A stretch of 64,000 bases of DNA from Clostridium sp. D53t1_180928_C8 (GCF_015667795.1 NZ_JADPEL010000003.1:19851-83850); one strand, 5' to 3'. Numbered from the stretch's first letter, positions 1 to 11,334 are shown. The notes: generated by a model not told the origin, from the sequence alone. Numbers and translations: made by a program.

Positions 1-3000
1 GCATCAACAGCTTTTATACTTAAATTATATTCTGTTCCAGATGTAAGTTCATTTAACCTAGCAGATGTTCCTTCTGTAATTGTAGTTAATAATACATCTC
101 CCTTATAAATTTCATACGCTACTACTCCTACATTATCTGTAGATGCTTCCCAGCTTATATCTGCACTATTTTCTGTTATATTTTCTACCCTTATATTCGT
201 TGGCACTGTAGGTTCTTCTATATCAACTTCAGGCTTTATTTCTTCTGTTTTAAATGATACTGTTCCTGCTTCTGATTTATTTCCTGCTACATCAACAGCT
301 TTTATACTTAAATTATATTCTGTTCCAGATGTAAGTTCATTTAACCTAGCAGATGTTCCTTCTGTAATTGTAGTTAATAATACATCTCCCTTATAAATTT
401 CATACGCTACTACTCCTACATTATCTGTAGATGCTTCCCAGCTTATATCTGCACTATTTTCTGTTATATTTTCTACCCTTATATTCGTTGGCGTTGTAGG
501 TGCTTCTGTATCAACTAATTCAACATTTTTATATACTATTCTTGGAGTTACATGAATAGATGGCTTAGATGGATTTTCTATATTTCTTGCCTCTACACGA
601 ATAAAGTCGCCTTTATTAACTTCAATCTCCATAGATTCAACATCAACTTTAACCAAACTTTCTGATAATTCATATGAATTTATTTCTTCTCCATTATGAG
701 TAAAGCTTAACTTAACTTTTCCACCACTATTTCCATTTTGACGTAAATATGGTTCATCATCCTTAACAGACAATAATATTACTCCTGATTTAGGAACTCT
801 ATATACCATAGAATGTCCATCTTCACGTCCTGTAGTTCCCATTGTATCTACTAGTAATCCATGTGTTGCATCGCTTGGAGTAGTTGAATGATTAGGAGCG
901 TCTATACCCACTCCACCATAATTATTACCATTCCATTGTGGATACTGTGAATCATATACTGTTAAATTTTTATATCCTTCATTTGATTTCTTTTGAGCAA
1001 ACCATACATTTCCTTGTTTACCTGTATAATCAAGAGCCCATTGATAATCATTTTTCACCTTTATAGTATATGAATTTTCAGATTCATTTTCAGCAATAAT
1101 TTTTAAAGTCATTCCATCTTTTATATTTTCTGATTTAATTTCTTTATCACCATCAAAAACTTTAATATTTGCTGTGCTATGAGTAACTACTCCTTCTTTT
1201 AACTCACTAACAGTTGTAGGATTAGTATCTAAGCTAGGCACATATAATATTTTATTACTTTCATCTTGCATATATATTGAGCTATGAATACTATTATCTT
1301 CATTAGCTGAAATAATATATTCTTTTACTGTATCATTTAATGATATTTTAACCTTATATCCACCACTTACTAAGTCACTATCACTTAATACATTATCTTT
1401 CTTATCTAATATTTCTATTGTTATTTCCTTATCATAAGATAAATTACTTAATAACACTTCAACAGTTGTATTCTTTTCCACCCCAGAAATTGTTAAATTT
1501 TCTTGGTTTATATCATAAACATCTGAGTATAAAATTAAAGTAGTTATATTAGATTCATAAGCTCCAATATCAGGAGTTCCTTTAACTTCATTTCCAAAGA
1601 AGTCAATACCTCCATTATCTTCAATAAACTTTCCTGCATTTATTGCTGGTGAATCATTTTGTAATTTATATCCCTCAAATGCAGTTGAATCATGAATAAT
1701 TTTATCATCATTACTTGGTAATATTCCTGTATATGAGCTTGGTCCATTTCCAGCATTAACAAACTTAGGATCTTCTGTAACAGCATTTTGATCCTCTGAT
1801 GGTGTATTACTATAGTTAAAATACAAGTTATTACTATAAGTTGCTCTAGTATTATTTAATGTCCAATTTTCTTCTTTCTTAGGACCTGCATTATAAATAA
1901 TATTATTTTCTATAGTTGCTACTCCTCCAGTCATACCTGGTCTAATAAACGGAACACCCTCTTTAATATAAAACGTATTATTATATATATCTGCATTTGG
2001 GTGATTTGGTAAATTTAATATTCCACCTAAATCATTTTGACTTATATTGTAACGGAATACTGTATTTATAGCTTCACCAAGACAAACCATAACAGTTCCC
2101 CCACCATTATTATGACTATAATTATATTGATAAATTGTTCCATCTCCAGAATCAGCATCCCAAGCTTGACCATCTTGATTCACACAAGTATCAAAAGCTT
2201 CATTATATTGGAATACAGCATTCTTACACTTCCATGGCCATATTGCTGCAGCAACTCTTCCAGAACCCGTTTGTGAATAATCAGTTGTGTTGATTTGTCT
2301 TGCTGCACCATCTGAAACATTATACTCTATAATAGGTCTATCACAATACATAGTTGTAATAGAATCTCCACCAGCATCTTTTACATAATTATTTCTTATT
2401 TCAACTCCAGTTGATCCATACTTGGCAATTGCTTCATCAGATATTTCTGCACCAGTAAATTGATCCCAATATGCTGTATAACCTACTGCTATACCCCATC
2501 TATTAACATTTTCAACTATACAATTTTCAATTTTTACATCATTATATTTTGATATTCCTGTTTCTGATTCATTATCAGGTTTAAACACAGTAAAATAAAT
2601 ACCACCATTATTCATGTGTTTATCATAAACATTTCCCTTAACATCATGAACATTTAATCCATCTAAATATATATGGTCTACTGTTCCCTTATTTTTAGCA
2701 ACAGCAGCTACTCCTGTACGGTTCATTGTATTCAAATCATTATATACAGAATCTATTTCTGGAGCATTATTTGTAATTTCTAAATTTTTAATATTTATAT
2801 ATTCAACATCATACAACAATATAGATGATGATACATACCCCTTAAGTTTATGAGAAGAACTATCAAGTGGCTTTCCATAATCCTGATACCAAATTCCTTG
2901 ACCATTTGTATCAATTCTAGGATTATTACCCTCTCCATATTTATTAATTTCTATTGGAGCTTCTTCTGAACCACTACCATTAACATGTAAAAATCCATTT

Positions 3001-3254
3001 GTAAAAACAGATCCAGCCTCTAAAAGAACCCTATCACCTGGTTTTAATTCTATATCATTAATTTTTTGCAAGCTATAAAATGCATCTTTTTCTGATAACC
3101 CATTATTATTATCATTACCATCTAATGAACTAACATAATAAGTAGTTCCTACTATATGATCATTAACAGTCTCTGCTTTAACTATTAATGGTGAAGCTAG
3201 AGTTTGTAATAACATAGTACATGATACTGCCATAGCAAAAATTTTCTTTATCAT
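1..3254 (-). CDS. Secreted right-handed beta-helix protein with FN3 repeats (C-terminus beyond window)
   Basis: The frame is open from an ATG at 3254 to the window edge, about 1,084 residues, so the 3' end is missing. An AGGAGG box lies inside the end of the upstream gene and decides this start. Residues 1-27 form a signal peptide (MIKKIFAM..., hydrophobic core, then a VKA-type cleavage site). Residues about 40-560 are a right-handed parallel beta-helix with many N-N-x-F/I-Y-N turns. An Ig-like module, a beta-sandwich module and at least two fibronectin type III domains (from about 913) follow. It is a paralogue of the gene just upstream: both carry the blocks YVSSLxG, AIWPWKCK and YNYSHNNGGG. 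The fold is typical of polysaccharide lyases and some glycosidases. The substrate and catalytic residues cannot be read from sequence. It is probably an extracellular polysaccharide-active enzyme. Confidence 0.88.
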   Translation of the reverse strand, partial: MIKKIFAMAVSCTMLLQTLASPLIVKAETVNDHIVGTTYYVSSLDGNDNNNGLSEKDAFYSLQKINDIELKPGDRVLLEAGSVFTNGFLHVNGSGSEEAPIEINKYGEGNNPRIDTNGQGIWYQDYGKPLDSSSHKLKGYVSSSILLYDVEYINIKNLEITNNAPEIDSVYNDLNTMNRTGVAAVAKNKGTVDHIYLDGLNVHDVKGNVYDKHMNNGGIYFTVFKPDNESETGISKYNDVKIENCIVENVNRWGIAVGYTAYWDQFTGAEISDEAIAKYGSTGVEIRNNYVKDAGGDSITTMYCDRPIIEYNVSDGAARQINTTDYSQTGSGRVAAAIWPWKCKNAVFQYNEAFDTCVNQDGQAWDADSGDGTIYQYNYSHNNGGGTVMVCLGEAINTVFRYNISQNDLGGILNLPNHPNADIYNNTFYIKEGVPFIRPGMTGGVATIENNIIYNAGPKKEENWTLNNTRATYSNNLYFNYSNTPSEDQNAVTEDPKFVNAGNGPSSYTGILPSNDDKIIHDSTAFEGYKLQNDSPAINAGKFIEDNGGIDFFGNEVKGTPDIGAYESNITTLILYSDVYDINQENLTISGVEKNTTVEVLLSNLSYDKEITIEILDKKDNVLSDSDLVSGGYKVKISLNDTVKEYIISANEDNSIHSSIYMQDESNKILYVPSLDTNPTTVSELKEGVVTHSTANIKVFDGDKEIKSENIKDGMTLKIIAENESENSYTIKVKNDYQWALDYTGKQGNVWFAQKKSNEGYKNLTVYDSQYPQWNGNNYGGVGIDAPNHSTTPSDATHGLLVDTMGTTGREDGHSMVYRVPKSGVILLSVKDDEPYLRQNGNSGGKVKLSFTHNGEEINSYELSESLVKVDVESMEIEVNKGDFIRVEARNIENPSKPSIHVTPRIVYKNVELVDTEAPTTPTNIRVENITENSADISWEASTDNVGVVAYEIYKGDVLLTTITEGTSARLNELTSGTEYNLSIKAVDVAGNKSEAGTVSFKTEEIKPEVDIEEPTVPTNIRVENITENSADISWEASTDNVGVVAYEIYKGDVLLTTITEGTSARLNELTSGTEYNLSIKAVD
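2..492 (-). repeat. Tandem identical FN3-coding repeats, 288-bp period
   Basis: Bases 2-204 and 290-492 are identical as far as I can align them by eye, with a 288-bp (96-codon) period, in frame. Each encodes most of one FN3 domain (NIRVENITENSADISW). The linkers between copies differ. Further copies may lie beyond the window edge. Confidence 0.9.
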
Positions 3255-3255
3255 A

Positions 3256-5682
3256 CTATTGCACCTCCTCATCAATTGCCTCAACACCTAATCTAATTTC
3301 TGATGCTGAAACATATATATTACTTGAATTTGTTTGACTCTCATCAGCGTGCAACTTAACATATCTTGCATTTACAGTGTTAAAATAAGCATATTTAGTT
3401 TGGTTATTTACTTCCCAAACATCATTTTCTGTTTCAACCTTTATCCATTCATCATTCTCATTTTCTTTTACATAAATAGAATACTTTTTAATTATTCCGT
3501 TATTTCCACCAGATTGTCTCGGAACATATTTTAACATTGATATAGGTTGTACCTTTCCCATGTCAATACTTATCCAAGCTTCATCACGTTTACATCCATT
3601 CCAGTTAGTATGCCACATAGTAGATAGATTATTATCTATTGCCAATCTTCCTGGTCCCTCTGTTGAATTACCTTCTTGGTGACTTCCATCAGTAGCAGTC
3701 ATGTTATCTACCGAATATTCTATAAATGTTCTATTAACATTAATTATATATTCTTTTATAGTTTCATCTACAAATGTAACCTTTAATTTGTATCCACTCT
3801 TAACAACCTCATTTTCATTTACAACTTTATTTCCATTAAGCACTTTCAAGTTAACTCCATTAGAATACTTAAAACTGCTTATAAAATTACTAACAGTAGT
3901 TTTCTTCTCTACCCCACTAATATCATTTTCTGAAATGTTATAAACATTAGAATAAATTGCATTAACAGGTTTTTCATTTTTAGTATCCACCTCTTGTATT
4001 CCTATATCAGGAACAAGTCCAACAATATTCCCAAAGAAATCCTTATCATTTCCACCAGCAACATATATACCTGAATTTATAACTGGTGAATCTTCTTTAA
4101 CCTTGTATCCATCAAATACACTTATATCATGAACCTTTCCTATAGAACTTGTAGGTGCTGATCCTGGATTTATAAACTTAGGATCTTCAGTTATTGCAAA
4201 CTTATCACTATTTGGAGTAGTATCATACCCATAATATAAGTTATGTGTAAACTGTTGATTTCCTGGCTCCCACTCATCATTTGGATTACCTGTACTAATA
4301 TTATAGAAAATATTATTAGCTAAATATCCTTGTCCACCTCTTTTTCCTGGTTGAGGATGATGTATTCTTGTTTCACGATCTCCATCAACATAAAAAACAT
4401 TATTATATATTTTAGCTAATGGATTACCTTGGAATGTAATTAAACTATTTAAATCATTTTGGCTAATATTATAACGGAACACACCATTATATGCTTCATT
4501 TAAACATATAAGCATTGCTCCTCCACCATTATTATGGCTGTAATTATATTGATATACTGTTCCATCTGACCAGTCAATATCCCAAGCTTGACCATCACCA
4601 TTATTTTGACCTATTGTATCAAAAGCCTCGTTATTTTGAAAAACAGCATCCTTACATTTCCAAGGCCATATAGTAGCACAGAAATTTTGCCAATAGCTAT
4701 ACTCTAACATATCTACACCAGCTCTATCAGATACATTTTTTTGTATTAATGGACGATATGAATACATAACACATATAGCATCATTTCCTGAGTTTTGAAC
4801 ATAATTTTCTTCAATTAAAATATTGGTATGTCCATACTTCTTAACGGTTTCATCATCAATTGCTGCTCCATTAAATTTACCATGATTATATGTGTATCCC
4901 ATTACTATTCCAGCACGAGATACATCCTTTACATGACATCCTCTAATTACTACATCATCATACCTAGCAATACCTGTTTGTTCCTCATTATCCGGCTTTG
5001 AAACATTCATTTGAATTCCGCCATTATTCATATGCTTATCTTGTATATTTCCATCAATATCATGTATATATAAATCTTCTAAATAAATAGATTCCATAGT
5101 GCCACCATTTTTAGCTATAGCAGCGACCCCTGTACGATCCATTCTAGCTGATACCTTATCACTTTCCCTTAAATAATCAAAGTCATCTGATTTATTTGTA
5201 ATTTCTAAATTATTAATCTTAATAAAATCTGTATCATAAAGTAGTACTGTAGATGATACATATCCTTTACTCCTATGACCAGAGTTGTCCATAGGCTGTA
5301 CATAATCTTGATACCAAACACCCTCACCATCACCATTAATGATAGGTTTAGTTTCTCCACCATACTTAGTTATCTCTATTGGATTTTCCTTTGTTCCACT
5401 GACATCCTTTAAATGAATAAATCCATTAAAGACAGAACCTGATTCCAATAACACCCTATCACCAGGCTGTAACTCAACGCCAACAAGTTTATCTAAAGTC
5501 TCCCATGCTTTATCTTCTGTTGTAGCATCATTACTGTTATCACCATTAAGACTACTTATATAATAGTCTCTTCCAGTGGTACGCTTTAAACTTTTTTCTG
5601 CATAAGTCTCTACTGTAAATAAAGAACTAAAAACCCCTACAGTAAGTGCTAAACTAACTGATTTTAATAACCTCTTTTTCAT
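3256..5682 (-). CDS. Secreted right-handed beta-helix protein with C-terminal F5/8 type C (CBM32-like) domain
   Basis: 808 residues. Residues 1-28 are a signal peptide (MKKRLLKSVSLALTVGVF, cleavage near TYA). Residues about 38-570 are a parallel beta-helix with the same conserved blocks as the neighbouring paralogue (TIWPWKCKDAVFQNNEAFDT, YNYSHNNGGGAMLI). An Ig-like module (about 590-665) follows, then a discoidin/F5-8 type C domain (about 670-805: LAIDNNLSTMWHTNW, WISIDMGKVQPISMLKYVP), a fold often used for carbohydrate binding. No LPXTG or surface-layer repeats are visible, so it is probably released or held by the binding domain. It lies 8 bp after the foldase-like gene and its stop is 1 bp from the next start, so the three genes form one operon. 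The substrate is unknown; the family role in polysaccharide breakdown is inference. Confidence 0.88.
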   Translation of the reverse strand: MKKRLLKSVSLALTVGVFSSLFTVETYAEKSLKRTTGRDYYISSLNGDNSNDATTEDKAWETLDKLVGVELQPGDRVLLESGSVFNGFIHLKDVSGTKENPIEITKYGGETKPIINGDGEGVWYQDYVQPMDNSGHRSKGYVSSTVLLYDTDFIKINNLEITNKSDDFDYLRESDKVSARMDRTGVAAIAKNGGTMESIYLEDLYIHDIDGNIQDKHMNNGGIQMNVSKPDNEEQTGIARYDDVVIRGCHVKDVSRAGIVMGYTYNHGKFNGAAIDDETVKKYGHTNILIEENYVQNSGNDAICVMYSYRPLIQKNVSDRAGVDMLEYSYWQNFCATIWPWKCKDAVFQNNEAFDTIGQNNGDGQAWDIDWSDGTVYQYNYSHNNGGGAMLICLNEAYNGVFRYNISQNDLNSLITFQGNPLAKIYNNVFYVDGDRETRIHHPQPGKRGGQGYLANNIFYNISTGNPNDEWEPGNQQFTHNLYYGYDTTPNSDKFAITEDPKFINPGSAPTSSIGKVHDISVFDGYKVKEDSPVINSGIYVAGGNDKDFFGNIVGLVPDIGIQEVDTKNEKPVNAIYSNVYNISENDISGVEKKTTVSNFISSFKYSNGVNLKVLNGNKVVNENEVVKSGYKLKVTFVDETIKEYIINVNRTFIEYSVDNMTATDGSHQEGNSTEGPGRLAIDNNLSTMWHTNWNGCKRDEAWISIDMGKVQPISMLKYVPRQSGGNNGIIKKYSIYVKENENDEWIKVETENDVWEVNNQTKYAYFNTVNARYVKLHADESQTNSSNIYVSASEIRLGVEAIDEEVQ

Positions 5683-5690
5683 AACTCCCC

Positions 5691-6791
5691 CTATTTAACA
5701 TTATTTTTTGTAAAACTATAAATATTGTTAATATCCTTACTAACCTCTAATTCATTAGCACGTTTTGCAACAATCTCCTCATAACGCTCCTCACGTAATG
5801 CTTTCTTTACGTTATCAGCCACCTCCTCATATGGTATATAATCATAATTTATTCTATTGATACACTGTATCAAGTATAAACAACCATTTTGATCTATTAC
5901 TTGTGTAACATCTCCAGTTTGAAGTTCCATAGCAATCTCTAATACATCCCCAATTACTTTAGCCATAGAAGATACTTCTGCAGATAATATTGTTTCCTTG
6001 CTAAAGTATTCATTAAGTAGTTGATTATTTTCACATAAACTTTCTAATGAATTATCAGCATCTATTTTTTTACTTACTTCTATCATGCTATTTTTTATTT
6101 CATTAGTCTTATTTTCATCTAGCTCTAGCGCACTATAGTATACCTTTACAAAAGCTAGCTCAAAATCATCATTTTTAAGAAATAACTTATCTTTACTGTT
6201 GTTATAATATGTCTTTCCTTCTTCTATAGATATCTCCATTCCTTCATTTGTTAAGTCATTACAATACGACTTTTGAATACAATCAGTTTCATATTCTAAA
6301 AATATATCTTCGGTATATTTAGACAACCCATAAATAGGTTTTCCCTCTTTTATACTTTTTTCTCTTGCCTCATTCTCACTATTTAATCGTTCAATGAATT
6401 CCTTGTATTCTACTGAATCAACATAGCCCTTATCCTTTGCAACTTCATAAATACCATGTATTCTCTTTAACTCTTCTATAGTTTTATCACCTAACATCTT
6501 ATAAGGATATTCTCCTTCAAATTCTTTAGTCCAAAAGTCATCAGTAATTTTCGCTCCATATTTTTCAATAAAATACTGTGTAACTTCATATTTTTTACTA
6601 TTCATAGCACGAATATATTCATTATTGCTAATTTTACTACCTTCAATTTGTAAGTTTATATTATTAATCGTTCTAGAATATACAAGCGTACTTATTACTA
6701 ATATTAGTGCTATAGTTATAGATATCGTACATACTAACTTACTTCTAAATTTTAATTTACTTTTCATCTTCGTTGCTTTACTCTTTTTCAT
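5691..6791 (-). CDS. Membrane-anchored SurA/PrsA-like foldase-like protein
   Basis: 366 residues. A basic N-terminus (MKKSKATKMKSKLKFRSK) precedes one hydrophobic segment at about 19-40 with no lipobox cysteine, so it is an uncleaved or signal-anchored extracytoplasmic protein. The rest is charged and helical, with a SurA_N/PpiC-like layout: an N-terminal arm, a long helical middle, and a degenerate parvulin-like block near 300-340 (ELQTGDVTQVIDQNGCLYLIQ). That block matches the 'G-vs-v-i-...-y-l-i' strand of rotamases. It is first in the operon with two secreted beta-helix proteins, so a role in folding or release of those proteins is a reasonable inference. Prolyl-isomerase activity is not assured. 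It may be regulated by the divergent AraC protein. Confidence 0.6.
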   Translation of the reverse strand: MKKSKATKMKSKLKFRSKLVCTISITIALILVISTLVYSRTINNINLQIEGSKISNNEYIRAMNSKKYEVTQYFIEKYGAKITDDFWTKEFEGEYPYKMLGDKTIEELKRIHGIYEVAKDKGYVDSVEYKEFIERLNSENEAREKSIKEGKPIYGLSKYTEDIFLEYETDCIQKSYCNDLTNEGMEISIEEGKTYYNNSKDKLFLKNDDFELAFVKVYYSALELDENKTNEIKNSMIEVSKKIDADNSLESLCENNQLLNEYFSKETILSAEVSSMAKVIGDVLEIAMELQTGDVTQVIDQNGCLYLIQCINRINYDYIPYEEVADNVKKALREERYEEIVAKRANELEVSKDINNIYSFTKNNVK

Positions 6792-6945
6792 CTCATCACT
6801 TCTTTCCCTATTTATTCTTTATATAGAAAATATTAGTTTATTATATTATAATTATATCAATAATTAATTTTTAAATCTTATATAATAAAGTCTGGTTTAT
6901 AAATAAAGTTGTCTAAAACGGAACAAATAAAAGAGAGGTACTTAT

Positions 6946-7821
6946 ATGATTAAAGTTGATAATGAAATCGTCTCTGATACCTTAATAAATATAAATAAAA
7001 AATACATCATAAGTGCTACTATTCAGGAAAGGGAAAATTATTATACATTTCCTAGACATACGCATAGAAGTGTTGAAATTTATTATTTTATAGAGGGATC
7101 TTGTAAAATGGATATTGGGGATGAAGTTATTACTGCTAATAATGGACATATTATTATAATTCCACCTAATATAGTTCATTCATTTTATTTAGAAACAAAA
7201 GAAAAGACTAAATTTATTCATATTCACATTGATATTAATGAATTAGAATTATTTCTTACAATGGATAATAATATTAAGATTAATTTAATTCCAATTATTT
7301 TTTCAATAAAATATCATTATAGAATAATTGCAGATAAAAATTTAAAATCATTATTATATTCAATAATTAAAGAAAAAAATGATACGAGCATTATTTCAAG
7401 AACATTATGCAATTTACATTTAATTGAATTTATAATAAATGTTATAAAAAAAGAAGATATGACATCTTTATTTTTAAATTTTAAAAATACAATTACACCT
7501 AGATATGTTTTACTTTCCTTTAAATATATTGAAAATCACTACTCTGAAAAAATTCTTATTTCTGATATATCTGAAAGTCTTAATATATCCTCACGTTATT
7601 TAAGCAAGCTGTTTTATGAGGCAACTAATTTAACTATCTTTCAATATTTAACACTTTATAGAGTTAACAAGGCCGTTAATCTAATGCTTACTACTAATCA
7701 ATCACTTACTGATATTTCTTTAAATGTAGGACTTGGTGACGTACAACATTTTTCTAAAGTATTTAAAAATATAATAGGAATAAGTCCACGTAAATATAAA
7801 CAATTATTACTTGAATCATAA
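6946..7821 (+). CDS. AraC-family transcriptional regulator with N-terminal cupin
   Basis: 291 residues. The N-terminal about 110 residues are a cupin-like sensor (FPRHTHRSVEIYYFIEGSCK, NNGHIIIIPPNIVHSF). The C-terminal about 100 residues hold two helix-turn-helix motifs of AraC/XylS type (ISDISESLNISSRYLSKLF and LTDISLNVGLGDVQHFSKVF, ending GISPRKYKQ). AGAGAGG lies 8 bp before the ATG. It is divergent from the beta-helix operon over a 154-bp AT-rich gap, the usual arrangement for a sugar-responsive activator of a polysaccharide utilisation locus. The ligand is unknown. Confidence 0.9.
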   Translation: MIKVDNEIVSDTLININKKYIISATIQERENYYTFPRHTHRSVEIYYFIEGSCKMDIGDEVITANNGHIIIIPPNIVHSFYLETKEKTKFIHIHIDINELELFLTMDNNIKINLIPIIFSIKYHYRIIADKNLKSLLYSIIKEKNDTSIISRTLCNLHLIEFIINVIKKEDMTSLFLNFKNTITPRYVLLSFKYIENHYSEKILISDISESLNISSRYLSKLFYEATNLTIFQYLTLYRVNKAVNLMLTTNQSLTDISLNVGLGDVQHFSKVFKNIIGISPRKYKQLLLES

Positions 7822-7823
7822 AA

Positions 7824-7865
7824 AAACTGTAACCTTAGATTTTCTAAAGTTACAGTTTTTATTAT
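7824..7865. terminator. Bidirectional terminator between araC-type gene and guaA
   Basis: Inverted repeat AAAAACTGTAAC / GTTACAGTTTTT between two convergent genes, with A/T tracts on both sides, so it can serve both strands. Confidence 0.85.
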
Positions 7866-7867
7866 TT

Positions 7868-9409
7868 TTATTCGAATTCTATAGTAGCAGGTGGTTTACC
7901 AGTGCAGTCATACATTACTCTGTTAACACCATTAACTTCATTTACTATTCTAGTTGTTACTTTTCCAAGTACTTCCCATGGAAGATCAGCAGATTCTGCT
8001 GTCATAAAATCACTTGTAGTCACTGCTCTTAAAGCAATTGCATAGTCATAAGTTCTTTCATCTCCCATAACTCCAACAGATCTCATATTAGTTAAGGCTG
8101 CAAAATATTGACCAATTTCTTTATCAATACCAGCCTTAGCTATTTCTTCTCTGTAAATTGCATCTGCATCTTGAACTATTCTTACCTTTTCAGCAGTTAC
8201 TTCACCAATTATTCTTATACCAAGACCAGGGCCTGGGAATGGCTGTCTGTATACTAATTTTTCAGGAATTCCAAGCTCTAAACCAGCTTTTCTAACTTCA
8301 TCTTTAAATAATAATCTTAATGGTTCGATTATTTCTTTAAAATCAACGTAGTCAGGAAGTCCTCCAACATTATGATGTGATTTAATAACTGCAGATTCAC
8401 CTAATCCACTCTCAATTATATCTGGATAAATTGTGCCTTGAACTAAGAAGTCTACAGCCCCAATTTTCTTAGCTTCTTCTTCAAATACTCTTATAAATTC
8501 TTCACCTATGATTTTTCTCTTAGTTTCTGGATCTTCTACTCCAGCTAATTTTTCATAGAATCTTTCTTGAGCATTTACTCTTATGAAGTTTAAGTCATAT
8601 TGCCCTTCCGGTCCAAATATAGCTTCTACTTCATCACCTTCATTTTTTCTAAGTAGACCATGGTCAACAAATACACAAGTTAATTGCTTACCAATTGCCT
8701 TTGATAACATTACTGCTGCAACAGATGAATCAACACCACCTGATAATGCACATAATGCTTTACCATTTCCTACTTTTTCTCTTATTTCTTCAATTGTTTT
8801 TTCAACAAATGAATCCATTTTCCAGTCCCCTGAACATTTACAAATATTATAAACAAAGTTTGATAACATTTTAGTTCCTTCTACAGTGTGCATAACTTCT
8901 GGATGGAATTGAACTGCATAAAGATTATTTTCTTCACATTCCATAGCTGCTACTGGACAAACCGGAGTATTACCTACTATTTTAAATCCTTCTGGAGATT
9001 TTTCTATATAATCAGTGTGACTCATCCAACAAATTGTTGTTTCATGTACACCATCAAATAATTTTGATTTATTATCAACTTTAACTACAGTCTTACCATA
9101 TTCACTTACTGGAGCAGTTGCAACACTTCCTCCAAGAACATGAGCCATAAGTTGTGAACCATAACAAATACCAAGTACAGGTATTCCTAATTCAAATATA
9201 GCTTTATCACATAAAGGAGAATTTTCACCATACACACTATTTGGTCCACCAGTGAAAATCATTCCTTTTGGATTCATTTCTCTTATTTTTTCAACGCTTA
9301 AATTATAAGGATGAACCTCACAATATACATTACACTCTCTAATTCTTCTTGCAATTAATTGGTTATATTGACCACCAAAGTCAAGTACTAATACTAATTC
9401 TCTATTCAT
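7868..9409 (-). CDS. guaA: GMP synthase (glutamine-hydrolysing)
   Basis: 513 residues, the usual length for one-chain GuaA. It converts XMP, glutamine and ATP to GMP in the cytoplasm. The N-terminal class I amidotransferase has the nucleophile in [11 protein letters not shown] and the His/Glu pair in [10 protein letters not shown]. The ATP-pyrophosphatase P-loop is [12 protein letters not shown]. The C-terminal dimerisation domain ends [18 protein letters not shown], the standard GuaA ending. It follows guaB in the same direction, but a hairpin lies between them, so guaA may have partly independent expression. Confidence 0.98.
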   Translation of the reverse strand: MNRELVLVLDFGGQYNQLIARRIRECNVYCEVHPYNLSVEKIREMNPKGMIFTGGPNSVYGENSPLCDKAIFELGIPVLGICYGSQLMAHVLGGSVATAPVSEYGKTVVKVDNKSKLFDGVHETTICWMSHTDYIEKSPEGFKIVGNTPVCPVAAMECEENNLYAVQFHPEVMHTVEGTKMLSNFVYNICKCSGDWKMDSFVEKTIEEIREKVGNGKALCALSGGVDSSVAAVMLSKAIGKQLTCVFVDHGLLRKNEGDEVEAIFGPEGQYDLNFIRVNAQERFYEKLAGVEDPETKRKIIGEEFIRVFEEEAKKIGAVDFLVQGTIYPDIIESGLGESAVIKSHHNVGGLPDYVDFKEIIEPLRLLFKDEVRKAGLELGIPEKLVYRQPFPGPGLGIRIIGEVTAEKVRIVQDADAIYREEIAKAGIDKEIGQYFAALTNMRSVGVMGDERTYDYAIALRAVTTSDFMTAESADLPWEVLGKVTTRIVNEVNGVNRVMYDCTGKPPATIEFE

Positions 9410-9510
9410 TAGAATCCTCCTAATGTCTTTTTCTTTATTATCTCGTAAAATTATACATTTTTCAACAAAAACATGAACATTTATTTACTTTTAAGAACAA
9501 TAATTCGTCA

Positions 9511-9558
9511 TATAAAGTAGCAAGTTAAATGGCAAACAACAATTTAACTTGCTACTTG
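9511..9558 (-). terminator. Hairpin between guaB and guaA
   Basis: Long inverted repeat (AAGTAGCAAGTTAAAT with its complement, 9515-9530 and 9542-9557) followed on the minus strand by a short T-rich stretch. It may terminate or attenuate guaB transcription before guaA. Confidence 0.65.
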
Positions 9559-9574
9559 CCATTATTAACTTATA

Positions 9575-11044
<1,470 letters not shown>

Positions 11045-11112
11045 TCATTATTAATTTTCTTATCTATATATTTGTAAATGCCTTTTTTCTTACTTTTAGG
11101 GCTAATTAAAAT

Positions 11113-11167
11113 AAAAAAAAAGCATATTAAGTCCACTATCTATGAAGTGAACGTTAATATACTTTTA
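11113..11167 (-). terminator. Riboswitch expression-platform terminator of guaB
   Basis: On the minus strand a hairpin with arms near AGTATATTAACGTTCACT and AGTGGACTTAATATGC is followed by eight T. Its loop region (TTCACTTCATAGAT) is complementary, with one bulge, to the 3' P1 strand of the upstream aptamer (ATCTATGAGTGAA). Antiterminator and aptamer are therefore mutually exclusive, as in known guanine OFF switches. Confidence 0.8.
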
Positions 11168-11175
11168 CTTTACAC

Positions 11176-11291
11176 ATTATTCGTGTTTAGGTAAATATAT
11201 CAAATTCACTCATAGATGAAAATTTAAGGTTTTCAGTAGAAACGCCCTGCCATATTCAGGGCTTATATGAGTTGTTTTATTATTCGTGTTT
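11176..11291 (-). repeat. Two identical 13-mers AAACACGAATAAT flanking the guaB aptamer
   Basis: The minus-strand 13-mer occurs at 11279-11291 (just after the predicted transcription start) and at 11176-11188 (between aptamer and terminator), 103 bp apart. It matches 10 of 13 positions of the Bacillus PurR box AWWWCCGAACWWT. The PurR assignment is inference. The AT-rich stretch 11340-11561 beyond the promoter holds nothing else I can recognise, and no clear terminator for the pilus operon. Confidence 0.45.
11206..11273 (-). promoter_or_regulatory. Guanine-type purine riboswitch, divergent, upstream of guaB
   Basis: P1 is ACTCATA/TATGAGT. P2 is GCCCTG/CAGGGC with loop AATATGG. J2/3 is GTTTCTAC. 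P3 is TGAAAA/TTTTCA with loop CCTTAAA. The base at the position equivalent to 74 is C (TC before TATGAG), which predicts guanine or hypoxanthine rather than adenine. Compared with the two other purine aptamers in this window, the P2 base lacks the usual U25-A45 pair and P3 is AT-rich. Confidence 0.8.
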
Positions 11292-11305
11292 TTTCGCTTT
11301 TTATT

Positions 11306-11334
11306 ATTATAGTTTATGAATAATAGCTTGTCAA
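11306..11334 (-). promoter_or_regulatory. guaB promoter
   Basis: TTGACA (11329-11334) and TATAAT (11306-11311) separated by exactly 17 bp on the minus strand, about 35 bp before the aptamer. Confidence 0.8.

Noticed and set aside
2037-2276. Plus-strand ORF inside the beta-helix gene
   Set aside because: Antisense shadow of a well-supported gene with signal peptide and domains; no ribosome site.
3254-3258. Possible frameshift joining the two beta-helix genes into one
   Set aside because: The downstream gene has its own AGGAGG, ATG and signal peptide, and the upstream one ends after a complete F5/8C domain; they are separate paralogues.
11179-11291. The two 13-mers at guaB as IS-generated direct repeats
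   Set aside because: The segment between them is a functional-looking aptamer and the repeats resemble regulatory boxes; no insertion-sequence remnants.
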